Below, in pieces: positions 36,024-45,152 of a stretch of 64,000 nucleotides of DNA (positions within the stretch are counted from its first letter, which is position 1; each line of letters begins with the position of its first letter). Both the position numbers and the translations under genes were made by a program. The notes under the pieces are model-generated. The model was not told where the DNA came from. It ran no database searches and worked only from the letters and a program-made list of their open reading frames with translations. Origin of the DNA: Phytoamicus setariae (GTDB lineage: Bacteria > Pseudomonadota > Alphaproteobacteria > Rhizobiales > Rhizobiaceae); contig NZ_JAEQNC010000016.1 of assembly GCF_016722925.1 (NCBI RefSeq), positions 1 to 64,000 on the forward strand. The letters are read 5' to 3'.

Positions 36024-37922
36024 ATGCGTAGATTTTCGGCACATATTCGAGCCTCAACTGTCGTTGCCGCGTTCGCGCTTCAAGGAGGAGCGCTCGTTAT
36101 ACCACAAGCGGCACAAGCGTTCGAAATCTTCGGGATGAAGTTCTTTGAAGGCGACGACGAGGAGCTCGCCGTTTCCAACCCTGTCAGCTACACTGTGGAA
36201 CTGTCTGGTGGCGACAAGGAACTGGACGAGAAACTGCAAAAATCCTCGCTGCTCTATCAGGAAAGCGCCAAGCCGGTATCTGGCGACCTCGGCCTTGTCA
36301 TCAAGGCGCGTGACGACAGGGACCGATTGCTTGCTGCGCTGTACGAAGACGCGCGCTACGGCGGAATCGTCACTGTCATCGTGGACGGCACAGAGCTCGA
36401 TGCGTTGCCGCCATTGCCGACATTTGCGCGCGACAAGCCGGTGCCTGTGGTCATCAAGGTCGATCCCGGACCCGTCTTCACGGTCAAGGACGTTTCGTTC
36501 AGGGGCGATGCGGGCAAATACAATCCGGCCGACTACGGGCTGTCTCCAGGCGTAGCGGCCGGCTCGAACCTGGTCGTCAAGGCCGCGGACAAGGTTGTCG
36601 CCGACCTCGAGGCGGAAGGCCGGCCACTGGCAAAACTCACCGAACGCCAGCTGATCGCCGACCATGCTACCGACACCGTCTCCGTCGTCATTGGTGCCGA
36701 GGGCGGTCCCGTTACCCCATTGGGCGAGATCAGCGTCAGCGGATCGAAACTCGTCAACCCCGAATTCATCACGAAATGGTCGCGCCTGCATGAAGGTGAA
36801 CGCTACTCACCAGAAGAGATAAAGGATGCTTCGGAACGCCTGCGCAAGCTGGGGGTGTTTTCGTCCGTCGCCATCACCAAGGCCAATCAGCTCGACCAGA
36901 GCGGCCAGATGCCGCTGGCGATTGCGGTTGCCGACGGCAAACAGCGCTATTTTGGCGCAGGCGCACAGATATCGTCGATCGATGGCGCGGGCGTGCTGGG
37001 CTACTGGGGACACCGCAACCTGTTCGGCAACGCGGAATCCCTAAAGATTTCGGGTTGGGTTTCAAGGCTCGGTCAGGCGACAGACTGGTTGGATCTCGAC
37101 TACAACGCCTCGATCGTCTTTTCCAAACCGGCTGCGTTCAACGAAATCACCACATTCAACGCCGGCGTCCTCGCGTCATCGGTCCATCCAGACAGCTACC
37201 AGTCAGCCCAGGTCTCCGCCTATGCAAACGTAGCCTGGGAGCTTTCAAAGCGGGATACGGTCACCGCCGGCACTGACTTCGCGTGGAACCAAACGGAAGA
37301 CACATTCGGGACGCACGAATATCTGATCAAGTCCCTGCCGGTGACCTGGGCACGGGATGCCAGCAACGATTCGCTCAACCCGACCGATGGCTACAAGTTC
37401 AATCTGAGTACGAAGCCGAGTTACGAGTTCTACTACCAGAATATATTCACGTCGCTTGAAGGTTCCGCATCCGGTTACTACGCCCTCGACGCCGAGGACG
37501 ATATCGTTCTGGCGGGCAAGCTGTCGCTGGGTACGCTCGTCGGCGTCGACGAAATCTCCCAGATCCCGGCAACGCGCCGCTTCTATGCCGGCGGTGGGGG
37601 TTCGGTTCGAGGTTACGCCTTTCAGGAGATTTCTCCATACAACAAGCAGGGCGACGCACTTGGCGGTCGCTCCTATGCGCTGACATCGCTGGAAGCCCGT
37701 ATCGCGATCAACAAGACATTCGGCGTGGTCCCATTTCTGGACGTTGGTACGGTTGGACGGGAAATGTACCCGGATTTCAGCGATATACGCGCCGGCGCAG
37801 GTATAGGTATCCGTTATGCGACTCCGTTCGGGCCGCTCAGGCTCGATGTCGCCGTGCCATTGAACCGCTACGAGGACGGCAGCCGCTTCGGCATTTATGC
37901 CGGCATAGGCCAGTCGTTCTGA
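36024..37922 (+). CDS. tamA: TamA-like outer-membrane BamA-family assembly protein
   Basis: TamA is an Omp85-family beta-barrel that, with TamB, assists outer-membrane protein or lipid placement. I choose the ATG at 36024 (MRRFSAHIRASTVVAAFALQ), which gives a signal peptide cleaved after QAAQA and 632 residues; the frame is open much further back but that stretch overlaps gatB antisense. POTRA domains occupy about residues 40-300. The barrel follows, with the Omp85 signature RRFYAGGGGSVRGYAFQEIS near 515-535 and a C-terminal strand ending in phenylalanine (GIYAGIGQSF). tamB begins 69 bases later. Confidence 0.93.
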   Translation: MRRFSAHIRASTVVAAFALQGGALVIPQAAQAFEIFGMKFFEGDDEELAVSNPVSYTVELSGGDKELDEKLQKSSLLYQESAKPVSGDLGLVIKARDDRDRLLAALYEDARYGGIVTVIVDGTELDALPPLPTFARDKPVPVVIKVDPGPVFTVKDVSFRGDAGKYNPADYGLSPGVAAGSNLVVKAADKVVADLEAEGRPLAKLTERQLIADHATDTVSVVIGAEGGPVTPLGEISVSGSKLVNPEFITKWSRLHEGERYSPEEIKDASERLRKLGVFSSVAITKANQLDQSGQMPLAIAVADGKQRYFGAGAQISSIDGAGVLGYWGHRNLFGNAESLKISGWVSRLGQATDWLDLDYNASIVFSKPAAFNEITTFNAGVLASSVHPDSYQSAQVSAYANVAWELSKRDTVTAGTDFAWNQTEDTFGTHEYLIKSLPVTWARDASNDSLNPTDGYKFNLSTKPSYEFYYQNIFTSLEGSASGYYALDAEDDIVLAGKLSLGTLVGVDEISQIPATRRFYAGGGGSVRGYAFQEISPYNKQGDALGGRSYALTSLEARIAINKTFGVVPFLDVGTVGREMYPDFSDIRAGAGIGIRYATPFGPLRLDVAVPLNRYEDGSRFGIYAGIGQSF

Positions 37923-37991
37923 GCCGGCCGATGCCAGCTGGATGGCGGTTCGGCCTTCACGCAATGAGGAAACCGGGCTAGACTTCTGAAC

Positions 37992-40900
37992 ATGAACAAT
38001 TTTCTCCGCTTCCTCTGGACCTTCTTGAAGGGACTGGCCGCCGTACTCCTGCTGGCTGTGGTGCTGCTGGTCGCAGCTGTGGCCTGGCTTGGCTTCACGA
38101 CCTCGGGCAATCGATTTGCCGCCGACCAGGTGGCGCAGCTGATTTCGACGCCGGACATGCAGGTGTCGCTCAAGGGTGCAAGTGGCCTGCTGCAGGGCAA
38201 GTTCAGGCTGGACAGTGTTGTCCTCGCCGATACGCGCGGTCAATTCGCCAAGATAGACGGCATCGCACTCGACTGGGTGCCGTCCGCGCTCCTGAAGATG
38301 CGGTTTCATGCCACCAACATTTCAGCGGCAAATGTAGCTTTGGATCGGCTTCCGATCAGCACAGTGGAGCCCAAACCGTCGGAAGGCTCGTTCTCGTTGC
38401 CGGTAGAGATTGCCGTGGATCATATCGACCTGCCGGCCATACTCCTGGCGGCTGCAGTCGCCGGACGCGACACTGACGTTGCGCTCGCCGGCTCGGCGAA
38501 GGCGGTCCGCGACCAGATTTCGCTCGACATAGAAGCCAAGGAAAAGGCGCGTCCCGATTCCAGAGCGATCGCAAAGCTGGCCTATGGGGTCAATGCACGC
38601 ACGCTCACGCTCGATGGATTGCTCGCCGAGCCCGGCGACGGGATTATTGCCCGATTGCTGCGCCTGCCCGGGCTGCCGTCGCTTGAAATCGCGGTCAAGG
38701 GCGATGGATCTCTCGACGACTGGAAAGGCAACATCAACGGCCGGGTCAACGGCGTCGAAACGCTCAACCTCCGCGGCAGCCACACGCGGTCGCAATCGGG
38801 GCTTCACTCCGTGCTCCTGAACGGCGGCGGTCAACTCGCCGAGCTGCTGCCGCCTTCCCTGCGGCCGCTGTTTGCAGGCCAGACGGATGTCGATGTCGAC
38901 GCACAGTTTTCCGAAAGCGGTCTGCTGGAAGTGCGGTCCGGCACGATCGCCAACGACAGCCTGCTGCTGGATGCTTCTGGAAAGATAGACCCGAAGGGCG
39001 AAGCAACACTCCAGGCGCGACTTGGATCGCCAAGCGATGTCATCGATATCCTGCTGCCGATGGGAGCTGACCAGCTGCATGCGCAGATTTCGTCGGCGAC
39101 GCTTTCTGTGACCGGGCCATTTCATAGCACGCAGATCGATTTCAACGCCATCATTCCCTCTCTGCAGACGGCTAAGGCCGGCGTGCGGAGCCTGTCGCTC
39201 AGCGCTGCGGCACCAAAATTCAACCTGGCCGACCGGGCGGGCGCCCTGTCGCTGTCGCTGTCGGCCGGAGAAACGCGATTTGACAACGAGCAGGCAGCCA
39301 AGATTGTGCAGGGCCCACTCGCAATCCGTGGCGATGTTTCGCTTGCCCCCGAGAAAATCGTCGCAGAGAAAGTTACCATCGAAAGTCCCCGCCTTGGCGG
39401 CACCATTTCCGGCGCATTTACGCCGGCATCGCAGGACCTGACGTCGGACTTCAATATCTTCCTTTTGCCGGAGGGCGTTCTGCCGCCTGACCTCGCCGCA
39501 AAGATCGAGGGGACGCTCGGCCTTTCGGGACATGCCAGTGCCAGCCTGCCGGGGGCGTTTGCCCTCGAGGGCCTGACGCTCAAGTCAAACCTGGTGACGG
39601 CGTCTGGCAGCGCGACCTATGACGAAGGCGCGATCACAGCCGCGCTGAAAGGTATCGTCGCCGACCTTGGCGCGCTTCAACCCGGTATCTCAGGCAAGGC
39701 GGAATTTGCCGCCGACCTGTCAGGAAACGCAACGGCCCCTGCCCTGACCGCGCAACTAACGATCCCCGAAGCCAGGCTTGCCGACCGAATCCTCAAGGCA
39801 CTTACATTGAAAGTCCAGGGGATACTCGACCCGAAGCAACCAAACGGCAAGCTTGCAGCAACCGGAACACTCGAAGATCAGGTCATCGATCTGACTGCCG
39901 AAGCGCAAGCCATCAATGGCGCCGTTTCCATCCCTGCCCTAAACGTCAAGGTGGGGCAAAATACGCTTGCTGGCGCAATGACGCTCGATGCATCCCTGAT
40001 GCCCTCGGGCAAGATCGACTTCGACTTCCCCGATCTTGGCCTGCTTGCCGCGCTCGGCAACCAGAAAGCAGAAGGAGCGATCAAGGGAACAGCCACGATC
40101 GCATCAGCCGACGGCAAGATGACCGGCGCCGTCAAGGCAAATGGCTCCAGGATCGTTTCCTCCGGCGCCGAAATCGTCAATCCGGTCATCGACCTGACGA
40201 TTGCAGACCTCGCCAAGGTGCAACTAAGCGGCCTTGTTTCCGCTGATAGAATCGTCTCCGGAACCAACAGGCTCGATGCCGTTGCCCTGGACTTTATCCA
40301 ACGCGGACTGCTGACCGAGTTCGGATTGAAAAGCCAGTTCGATGGTGCGCCGATGACGGCCGACGGCACGGTGGAGCCGAAGGACAGCGGCATCACGATC
40401 ACGCTTGCATCCTTCTCGGCGACACCAAAGAAAATTCCCGTGAGGCTGGCGCAGCCCTCGATGATCCGCATTGCCGGTGGCACAGCAGTCATCGAAAGCC
40501 TGGTGATAGGAACTGGCGATGGCAGCGTCAGCGTCAAGGGATCAGCGGGCAAGCAGTTGGACCTCTCCGCGCAAATCTCGGCACTGCCGCTCAGCCTCGC
40601 CAATGCTTTTTCGGAAGGGCTTGACGCTGAAGGCAAACTGTCCGGGGACATAACTGTCATCGGCGAAAGCAGCGCGCCGGTTGTTGCCTTCCGTGCCAAC
40701 GCGCAAGGCGTTTCGACGGCGCAGATGCGCGACGCGAAAGTCGGTGCCCTGTCTATCGAGGCAACCGGCGAACTGGCCAATGAGGCGCTGAAACTCGACG
40801 CCACCGGCACCATCGGCAAACAGCCGGTGAAGGCAGCACTTCAGGCAAGCCTCGCAAAGGGCACCTTTGCCCTGCCCTTCCTGAAACTCGATGTCGGCCC

Positions 40901-43900
40901 CAACACCATTTCGGGTCAGATCAAGCTGGACGAGACCTTTCAGCCATCCGGCAAGGTGGATTTTGACTTGCCCGATGTGGCAATGCTGGCTGCAATTGCG
41001 GGCAAGCAGGCGGAAGGCGCGGTCAAGGGTACAACGCTCATCAGTTCCAATGCCGGCAAGATCGTCGCTGAAATCGATGCAAGCGGCGAGTTCCGAGGCC
41101 AGCCACTCACGGCAAGCCTGACTGTGAATTCAGAAAAAGGGGCAGTATCACTTCCCGCCTTCAAGCTCGACGTCGATCAGAACAAGCTGTCAGGCGCCAT
41201 CACGCTGGACGCCGCATTCAAACCGAATGGCAAGGTGAAATTCGATCTGCCCGATATCGGCCAGCTCGCAGCACTTGCCGGTCAGAAGGCCGAAGGCTCA
41301 CTCAAGGGTACGGCTGACATAACATCAGCAGGCAACAAGATCACGGCAGCGGTCATCGCCACCGGCGATATCCGTGGGAACCCCATCGATATCGACGTGG
41401 ATGCAACGACCGAGAACGGAGCCGTGGCAATTCCCGCATTGAAGCTTGGTATTGGCCCCAACAATCTCACCGGCGCCATCACGCTCAACGAAACCTTCCT
41501 GCCGACCGGCAAGGTCGATTTCGATTTTCCCGATGTTTCCCTGCTTGCGGCTATCGCCGGGCAAAAAGCCGAAGGCTCCCTCAAGGGCAAGGCGGACATA
41601 ACATCAGCAGGCAGCAAGATCACTGGCGCGATTAATGCCGACGGCGCCATTCGCGGCCAGACAATCGGCATCGATCTGAACGCTACGTCGGAAGGCGGCG
41701 CTATTTCGCTTCCCGTTATCAAGCTCGATGTCGGATCCAATACGGTCGCAGGGGCGATGACCCTGGACAAGTCTTTCCTGCCTTCGGGCAAGATCGAGTT
41801 TGACTTGCCGGACATTGCCCTGCTCGCTGCCATGGGTGGGCAGAAGGCGCAGGGCGCAATCAAAGGAGCGGCCGAGATAAAATCAGCCGATGGCAAGATT
41901 ACCGGCACCATCAAAGCCAATGGGACCAAACTGACATCGAACGGCGCCGAAATCGTCAAACCTGTTATCGATCTTGCGATAGGAGATCTGGCAACCGGGC
42001 AGATTTCCGGGACGGTCGGCGCCGACCGTGTCGCGTCCGGGGCGAACGAACTGCGCAGGCTTGCTATGACGTTTACCCGTCAGGGAAACCAGACTGCGTT
42101 CGATCTCGGTGGCCAGTATGATAGCGCGCCGCTCGTCGTAAAAGGCGCAGTGCAACAGAAGGCCGACAGCGCCATCGCGCTTAAGCTTACCGCCTTTTCG
42201 GCAACCCCGAAGAAGATCCCCGTCAAGCTGAACGCTCCCGTCGATATAGCCATCAAGGACAGCACCGTCACATTCCCGGCTTTTGCATTGGCCATCGGCC
42301 GTGGCACCGTTCAGGTCTCAGGCTCCGCCGGGAAAGCTCTTGATATCAAGGCGAAGATCAGCGCCCTGCCCGCAGCACTGGCAAACAGCTTTGCGAGCGG
42401 GCTCGGAGCATCCGGCATGATATCGGCCAATATCGCGGTGGCGGGCAATTCCTCCAACCCAGCAGTCACGTTTGACACCAACTGGCAGGATGCAGCCCTG
42501 GCTCAAACACGCAGCGCCGGCCTTAAGAACTTCGCTATTTCGGCAAAGGGCAAGCTGGCAAACAATGTGCTGTCGATCGACACCACGGCCCGCAATGGCG
42601 ACGGCATGTCGCTCAACGCCAAAGGGACCGTTGGCACGACAGGCTCCATGCCGCTTTCGATTGCCGTCAAGGGGCAACTGCCCTTCACCGCGCTGGCGGT
42701 TCAGCTCGCCCAGCAAGGCATCGCGCTCAAGGGCACCGGCAACATCGACATCACAGTCAAGGGCGCGGCGACCAAGCCCGTAGCATCCGGCAAGATCACC
42801 ACAAACGGCACGACGCTGACTGTCATCCGCCAGAACCTGACGCTCAAGAACATCGCCGCCGCCATCAACCTCGAAGGCGACCGGGCACGTATCGCCAGCC
42901 TCACCGGCGCGTTCGAAGGCGGCGGCTCCGTAGCCGTCGATGGCACGATCGGCTTTGCGCCCGGCTCTGGCCTGCCGGTGGATATCAAGGTCGCACTGAA
43001 GAATGCCGTCTACACCGACGGCAGGGTCGTGGCAGCGAAGCTTGGCGGCGATATGAGCATCAAGGGCAAGCTGCAACAGTCCCCGGTTCTGGCCGGAAAT
43101 ATCAAGCTCAGCCGCGTCGACATCACCATACCGGAACGGCTTCCCGGTTCGTTGTCCAAGGTCGACGTCAAACACAAGAACGCGCCGAAAGCAGTTGTCA
43201 ATCAGGTGAAGGAAGTCCGCCAGGAACCGAGCTCCGGCAACAAGGGCGGCGGACCAGCCGGTATCATGCTCGATCTGAAGATCAATGCACCCGGCCAGAT
43301 CTTCGTGCGCGGCCGCGGCCTCGACACGGAACTGGGTGGAGAAATTTCGATCTCGGGCAATTCGAGCAAGCCGAATGTTACAGGCGGTTTCACCATGCGG
43401 CGCGGACGTCTTGCTATTATCGGCAAGCGGCTGGACTTCACCTCCGGCACCATCACCTTCGCCGGCGGTTTGATGCCGTCGCTGAACATGGTGGCATCGA
43501 CGACCGTGCAGTCGACAACCGTCAGCGTCACGGTCAGCGGGCCGGCCAACAGTCCATCCTTCGCATTCACTTCCTCGCCTGCCCTGCCGCAGGACGAGGT
43601 CCTGGCCCGGCTGATCTTCGGACGATCCTCTACCAGCCTGTCGCCGATACAGATTGCCCAGCTCGCAGATGCCGTGGCGACGCTCGCCGGCGGCCAATCC
43701 AACTCGCTGTTCAACAAGCTCCGGCAAGGGCTTGGCGTCGATGATCTCGACGTCGGCACAGACGAGAACGGCAAGACGAACGTGTCTGCCGGAAAATATC
43801 TCAACAAGCGCACCTATCTTGAACTCAAGCAGGGCTCCGATTCCAATTCGTCCAAGGCAGCCATCAATCTCGACATCGGCAAAGGCGTAAAGCTGCGAAC

Positions 43901-43958
43901 CGAGGCGGGAGCGGACGGCTCAACGGCGACGGGCATATTCTACGAGAAGGAATATTGA
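37992..43958 (+). CDS. tamB: TamB translocation and assembly module protein
   Basis: TamB is an inner-membrane-anchored, periplasm-spanning beta-taco protein that works with TamA. The 1988-residue product has an N-terminal membrane helix (about 10-35) and the conserved C-terminal DUF490 domain (about 1650-1988; FTMRRGRLAIIGKRLDFTSG and PALPQDEVLARLIFGRSSTS), ending IFYEKEY. The central part is internally repetitive: four consecutive 93-codon units plus a distant fifth copy within a larger duplication. This makes the protein longer than the roughly 1260-residue E. coli TamB. Such proteins form hydrophobic grooves thought to carry lipids, so repeat number could set groove length. It lies directly after tamA. 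Confidence 0.95.
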   Translation: MNNFLRFLWTFLKGLAAVLLLAVVLLVAAVAWLGFTTSGNRFAADQVAQLISTPDMQVSLKGASGLLQGKFRLDSVVLADTRGQFAKIDGIALDWVPSALLKMRFHATNISAANVALDRLPISTVEPKPSEGSFSLPVEIAVDHIDLPAILLAAAVAGRDTDVALAGSAKAVRDQISLDIEAKEKARPDSRAIAKLAYGVNARTLTLDGLLAEPGDGIIARLLRLPGLPSLEIAVKGDGSLDDWKGNINGRVNGVETLNLRGSHTRSQSGLHSVLLNGGGQLAELLPPSLRPLFAGQTDVDVDAQFSESGLLEVRSGTIANDSLLLDASGKIDPKGEATLQARLGSPSDVIDILLPMGADQLHAQISSATLSVTGPFHSTQIDFNAIIPSLQTAKAGVRSLSLSAAAPKFNLADRAGALSLSLSAGETRFDNEQAAKIVQGPLAIRGDVSLAPEKIVAEKVTIESPRLGGTISGAFTPASQDLTSDFNIFLLPEGVLPPDLAAKIEGTLGLSGHASASLPGAFALEGLTLKSNLVTASGSATYDEGAITAALKGIVADLGALQPGISGKAEFAADLSGNATAPALTAQLTIPEARLADRILKALTLKVQGILDPKQPNGKLAATGTLEDQVIDLTAEAQAINGAVSIPALNVKVGQNTLAGAMTLDASLMPSGKIDFDFPDLGLLAALGNQKAEGAIKGTATIASADGKMTGAVKANGSRIVSSGAEIVNPVIDLTIADLAKVQLSGLVSADRIVSGTNRLDAVALDFIQRGLLTEFGLKSQFDGAPMTADGTVEPKDSGITITLASFSATPKKIPVRLAQPSMIRIAGGTAVIESLVIGTGDGSVSVKGSAGKQLDLSAQISALPLSLANAFSEGLDAEGKLSGDITVIGESSAPVVAFRANAQGVSTAQMRDAKVGALSIEATGELANEALKLDATGTIGKQPVKAALQASLAKGTFALPFLKLDVGPNTISGQIKLDETFQPSGKVDFDLPDVAMLAAIAGKQAEGAVKGTTLISSNAGKIVAEIDASGEFRGQPLTASLTVNSEKGAVSLPAFKLDVDQNKLSGAITLDAAFKPNGKVKFDLPDIGQLAALAGQKAEGSLKGTADITSAGNKITAAVIATGDIRGNPIDIDVDATTENGAVAIPALKLGIGPNNLTGAITLNETFLPTGKVDFDFPDVSLLAAIAGQKAEGSLKGKADITSAGSKITGAINADGAIRGQTIGIDLNATSEGGAISLPVIKLDVGSNTVAGAMTLDKSFLPSGKIEFDLPDIALLAAMGGQKAQGAIKGAAEIKSADGKITGTIKANGTKLTSNGAEIVKPVIDLAIGDLATGQISGTVGADRVASGANELRRLAMTFTRQGNQTAFDLGGQYDSAPLVVKGAVQQKADSAIALKLTAFSATPKKIPVKLNAPVDIAIKDSTVTFPAFALAIGRGTVQVSGSAGKALDIKAKISALPAALANSFASGLGASGMISANIAVAGNSSNPAVTFDTNWQDAALAQTRSAGLKNFAISAKGKLANNVLSIDTTARNGDGMSLNAKGTVGTTGSMPLSIAVKGQLPFTALAVQLAQQGIALKGTGNIDITVKGAATKPVASGKITTNGTTLTVIRQNLTLKNIAAAINLEGDRARIASLTGAFEGGGSVAVDGTIGFAPGSGLPVDIKVALKNAVYTDGRVVAAKLGGDMSIKGKLQQSPVLAGNIKLSRVDITIPERLPGSLSKVDVKHKNAPKAVVNQVKEVRQEPSSGNKGGGPAGIMLDLKINAPGQIFVRGRGLDTELGGEISISGNSSKPNVTGGFTMRRGRLAIIGKRLDFTSGTITFAGGLMPSLNMVASTTVQSTTVSVTVSGPANSPSFAFTSSPALPQDEVLARLIFGRSSTSLSPIQIAQLADAVATLAGGQSNSLFNKLRQGLGVDDLDVGTDENGKTNVSAGKYLNKRTYLELKQGSDSNSSKAAINLDIGKGVKLRTEAGADGSTATGIFYEKEY
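40860..41975 (+). repeat. Four exact-length 279-bp tandem coding repeats in tamB
   Basis: Units begin at 40860, 41139, 41418 and 41697, each exactly 279 bases (93 codons). Each opens with a motif like GAVSLPAFKLDV, then ITLDxxFxPSGKVDFDLPD, then LLAAIAGQKAEGSLKGTADI. A fifth related unit starts at 39918. In both that unit and the 41697 unit the sequence continues into the same module (GAEIVxPVIDL exactly 246 bases in), revealing a larger duplication with a 1779-base (593-codon) offset. Confidence 0.9.
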
Positions 43959-44030
43959 GTCTTTTCAGGTGTTTCCGCCCATGTGTCGACAAGGCGAGTC
44001 AAACGGCTGACAAACTGATTCAGCCGAGGG

Positions 44031-44540
44031 CTAGAATTCACCGTAGACGACCGGGCGTTCAGGAACAGCCAGGTGCTTGATCAGACCAACGGTATCGACT
44101 TCTCGGTCCAGCTTGGGAGACCATGTGGCGGTCATCCAGTTGATCGCATAGCCGCATCGCTTGAGGAACTCTATCGCCCTGATGTTCTGCGCATGTGTTT
44201 CGATGGTAATTGTTTCATAGGCCTGGGCTTCGATCTCTGTTTCCAGGCGCGTCAGAAGCGCATAGCCCAATCCCTGACCCTGCCAGTTCGGCTCCACCCA
44301 GAGATCACTGATGTGGTTGTCGAGCCGCTCGCGGGCGGCCCAGGCAACGACTTGGCCGGCGCGCTCGGCAACATCGATTGCCAGATACCTTTGGCGAGTG
44401 AAATCCACGAACGCGCGTTGCGCGTTGGCTCGGAGCAAGTCGAGGTTGATCCAACCGACCACCGCGCTTTCCCAGGCGCGTATCCCTATCGCCGCCAGCT
44501 CGTCAGCCTCGTCCTCTCTTGCAGCCCGGATTATCGTCAT
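44031..44540 (-). CDS. GNAT-family N-acetyltransferase
   Basis: The 169-residue product shows a standard GNAT domain. The N-terminal strand-helix is MTIIRAAREDEADELAAIGI, followed by DLWVEPNWQGQGLGYALLTR with the acetyl-CoA pyrophosphate loop QGQGLG, then THAQNIRAIEFLKRCGYAIN, typical of motif B. The substrate cannot be told. It is divergent from the YjhX-like gene, 290 bases away. In E. coli the YjhX toxin is paired with YjhQ, itself a GNAT, so the pairing is worth noting, though the arrangement differs. Confidence 0.85.
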   Translation of the reverse strand: MTIIRAAREDEADELAAIGIRAWESAVVGWINLDLLRANAQRAFVDFTRQRYLAIDVAERAGQVVAWAARERLDNHISDLWVEPNWQGQGLGYALLTRLETEIEAQAYETITIETHAQNIRAIEFLKRCGYAINWMTATWSPKLDREVDTVGLIKHLAVPERPVVYGEF

Positions 44541-44830
44541 TCACTCGTTCCTCTACCGCGTGATCGAAACTTGGATTCACGATCAGGTCAAGAACATATC
44601 CCTGGGTTGCATGGATGTTGACAAGTTTGTTCGCCGCGGGCATTAAGCCACTCTCTATGGAGTGTTGATGTCTAATCAGTCTGAGATTGTCTGAGGGCCC
44701 TGCCCGCTGGAACTACACCTCTCGAAGAGAGGTCGCCATCGTGCGCAGGGACGAAACATGAGCCTGACCCGGTATCCGGCGTCAGAACGTTTTGTTGCGC
44801 CCGCATACGGGCATCTCGGAAATCTCACAC

Positions 44831-45088
44831 ATGGACATTACACGCGCGGAACAGCGCATTCTTCACCTGCTCGCACAGGGCGGATGGATCGAGCACACCC
44901 GACTGGAAAACGCCAAGATCAAGCATGTCAAATGCTTCAGCCGCGACGGCTGGCTCTATCCCGGCTTTGATCTCGAAGTCTTTCGAAGGCTCAAGCGCCT
45001 GAAGGCGATCACCTCATCCGGAGGCAGGCCCTACCGCATCAGCCAACGCGGGCTGATACTGGTCAGATCGCAGCAGGATAACAGATAG
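44831..45088 (+). CDS. YjhX/TopAI-family (UPF0386) small protein
   Basis: The 85-residue product (MDITRAEQRILHLLAQGGWI...) aligns over its length with E. coli YjhX, also 85 residues: EQ..LH.LA.G, then CFSRDGWLYPGFDLEVFRRL, then GRPYRISQRGL and a final Q-DNR. E. coli YjhX (TopAI) binds and inhibits topoisomerase I and is toxic when overexpressed. The frame is open for 13 codons upstream, but the conserved start is at 44831. No antitoxin is obvious except possibly the divergent GNAT. The upstream 290 bases hold a 7-bp hairpin with a GAA loop (44717-44733). topA itself is 12 kb away. Confidence 0.85.
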   Translation: MDITRAEQRILHLLAQGGWIEHTRLENAKIKHVKCFSRDGWLYPGFDLEVFRRLKRLKAITSSGGRPYRISQRGLILVRSQQDNR

Positions 45089-45097
45089 CGAAAAGAG

Positions 45098-45128
45098 AAA
45101 GCCCGCCTGACGTTGCCAGGCGGGCTTT
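45098..45128. terminator. Bidirectional terminator between the YjhX-like gene and gatA
   Basis: AAAGCCCGCCTG pairs perfectly with CAGGCGGGCTTT over 12 bases around a 7-base loop. Both convergent genes end within 25 bases of it. The A/T ends of the stem provide short T tracts on each strand, so it can serve both. Confidence 0.88.
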
Positions 45129-45152
45129 CGTAAATTCAGTTTTCAGAAGCTC

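Noticed and set aside
40860-41975. Regular 279-bp repeats as a mobile element or CRISPR-like array
   Set aside because: The period is a whole number of codons, there are no spacers of the right size, and the repeats stay in frame inside tamB.
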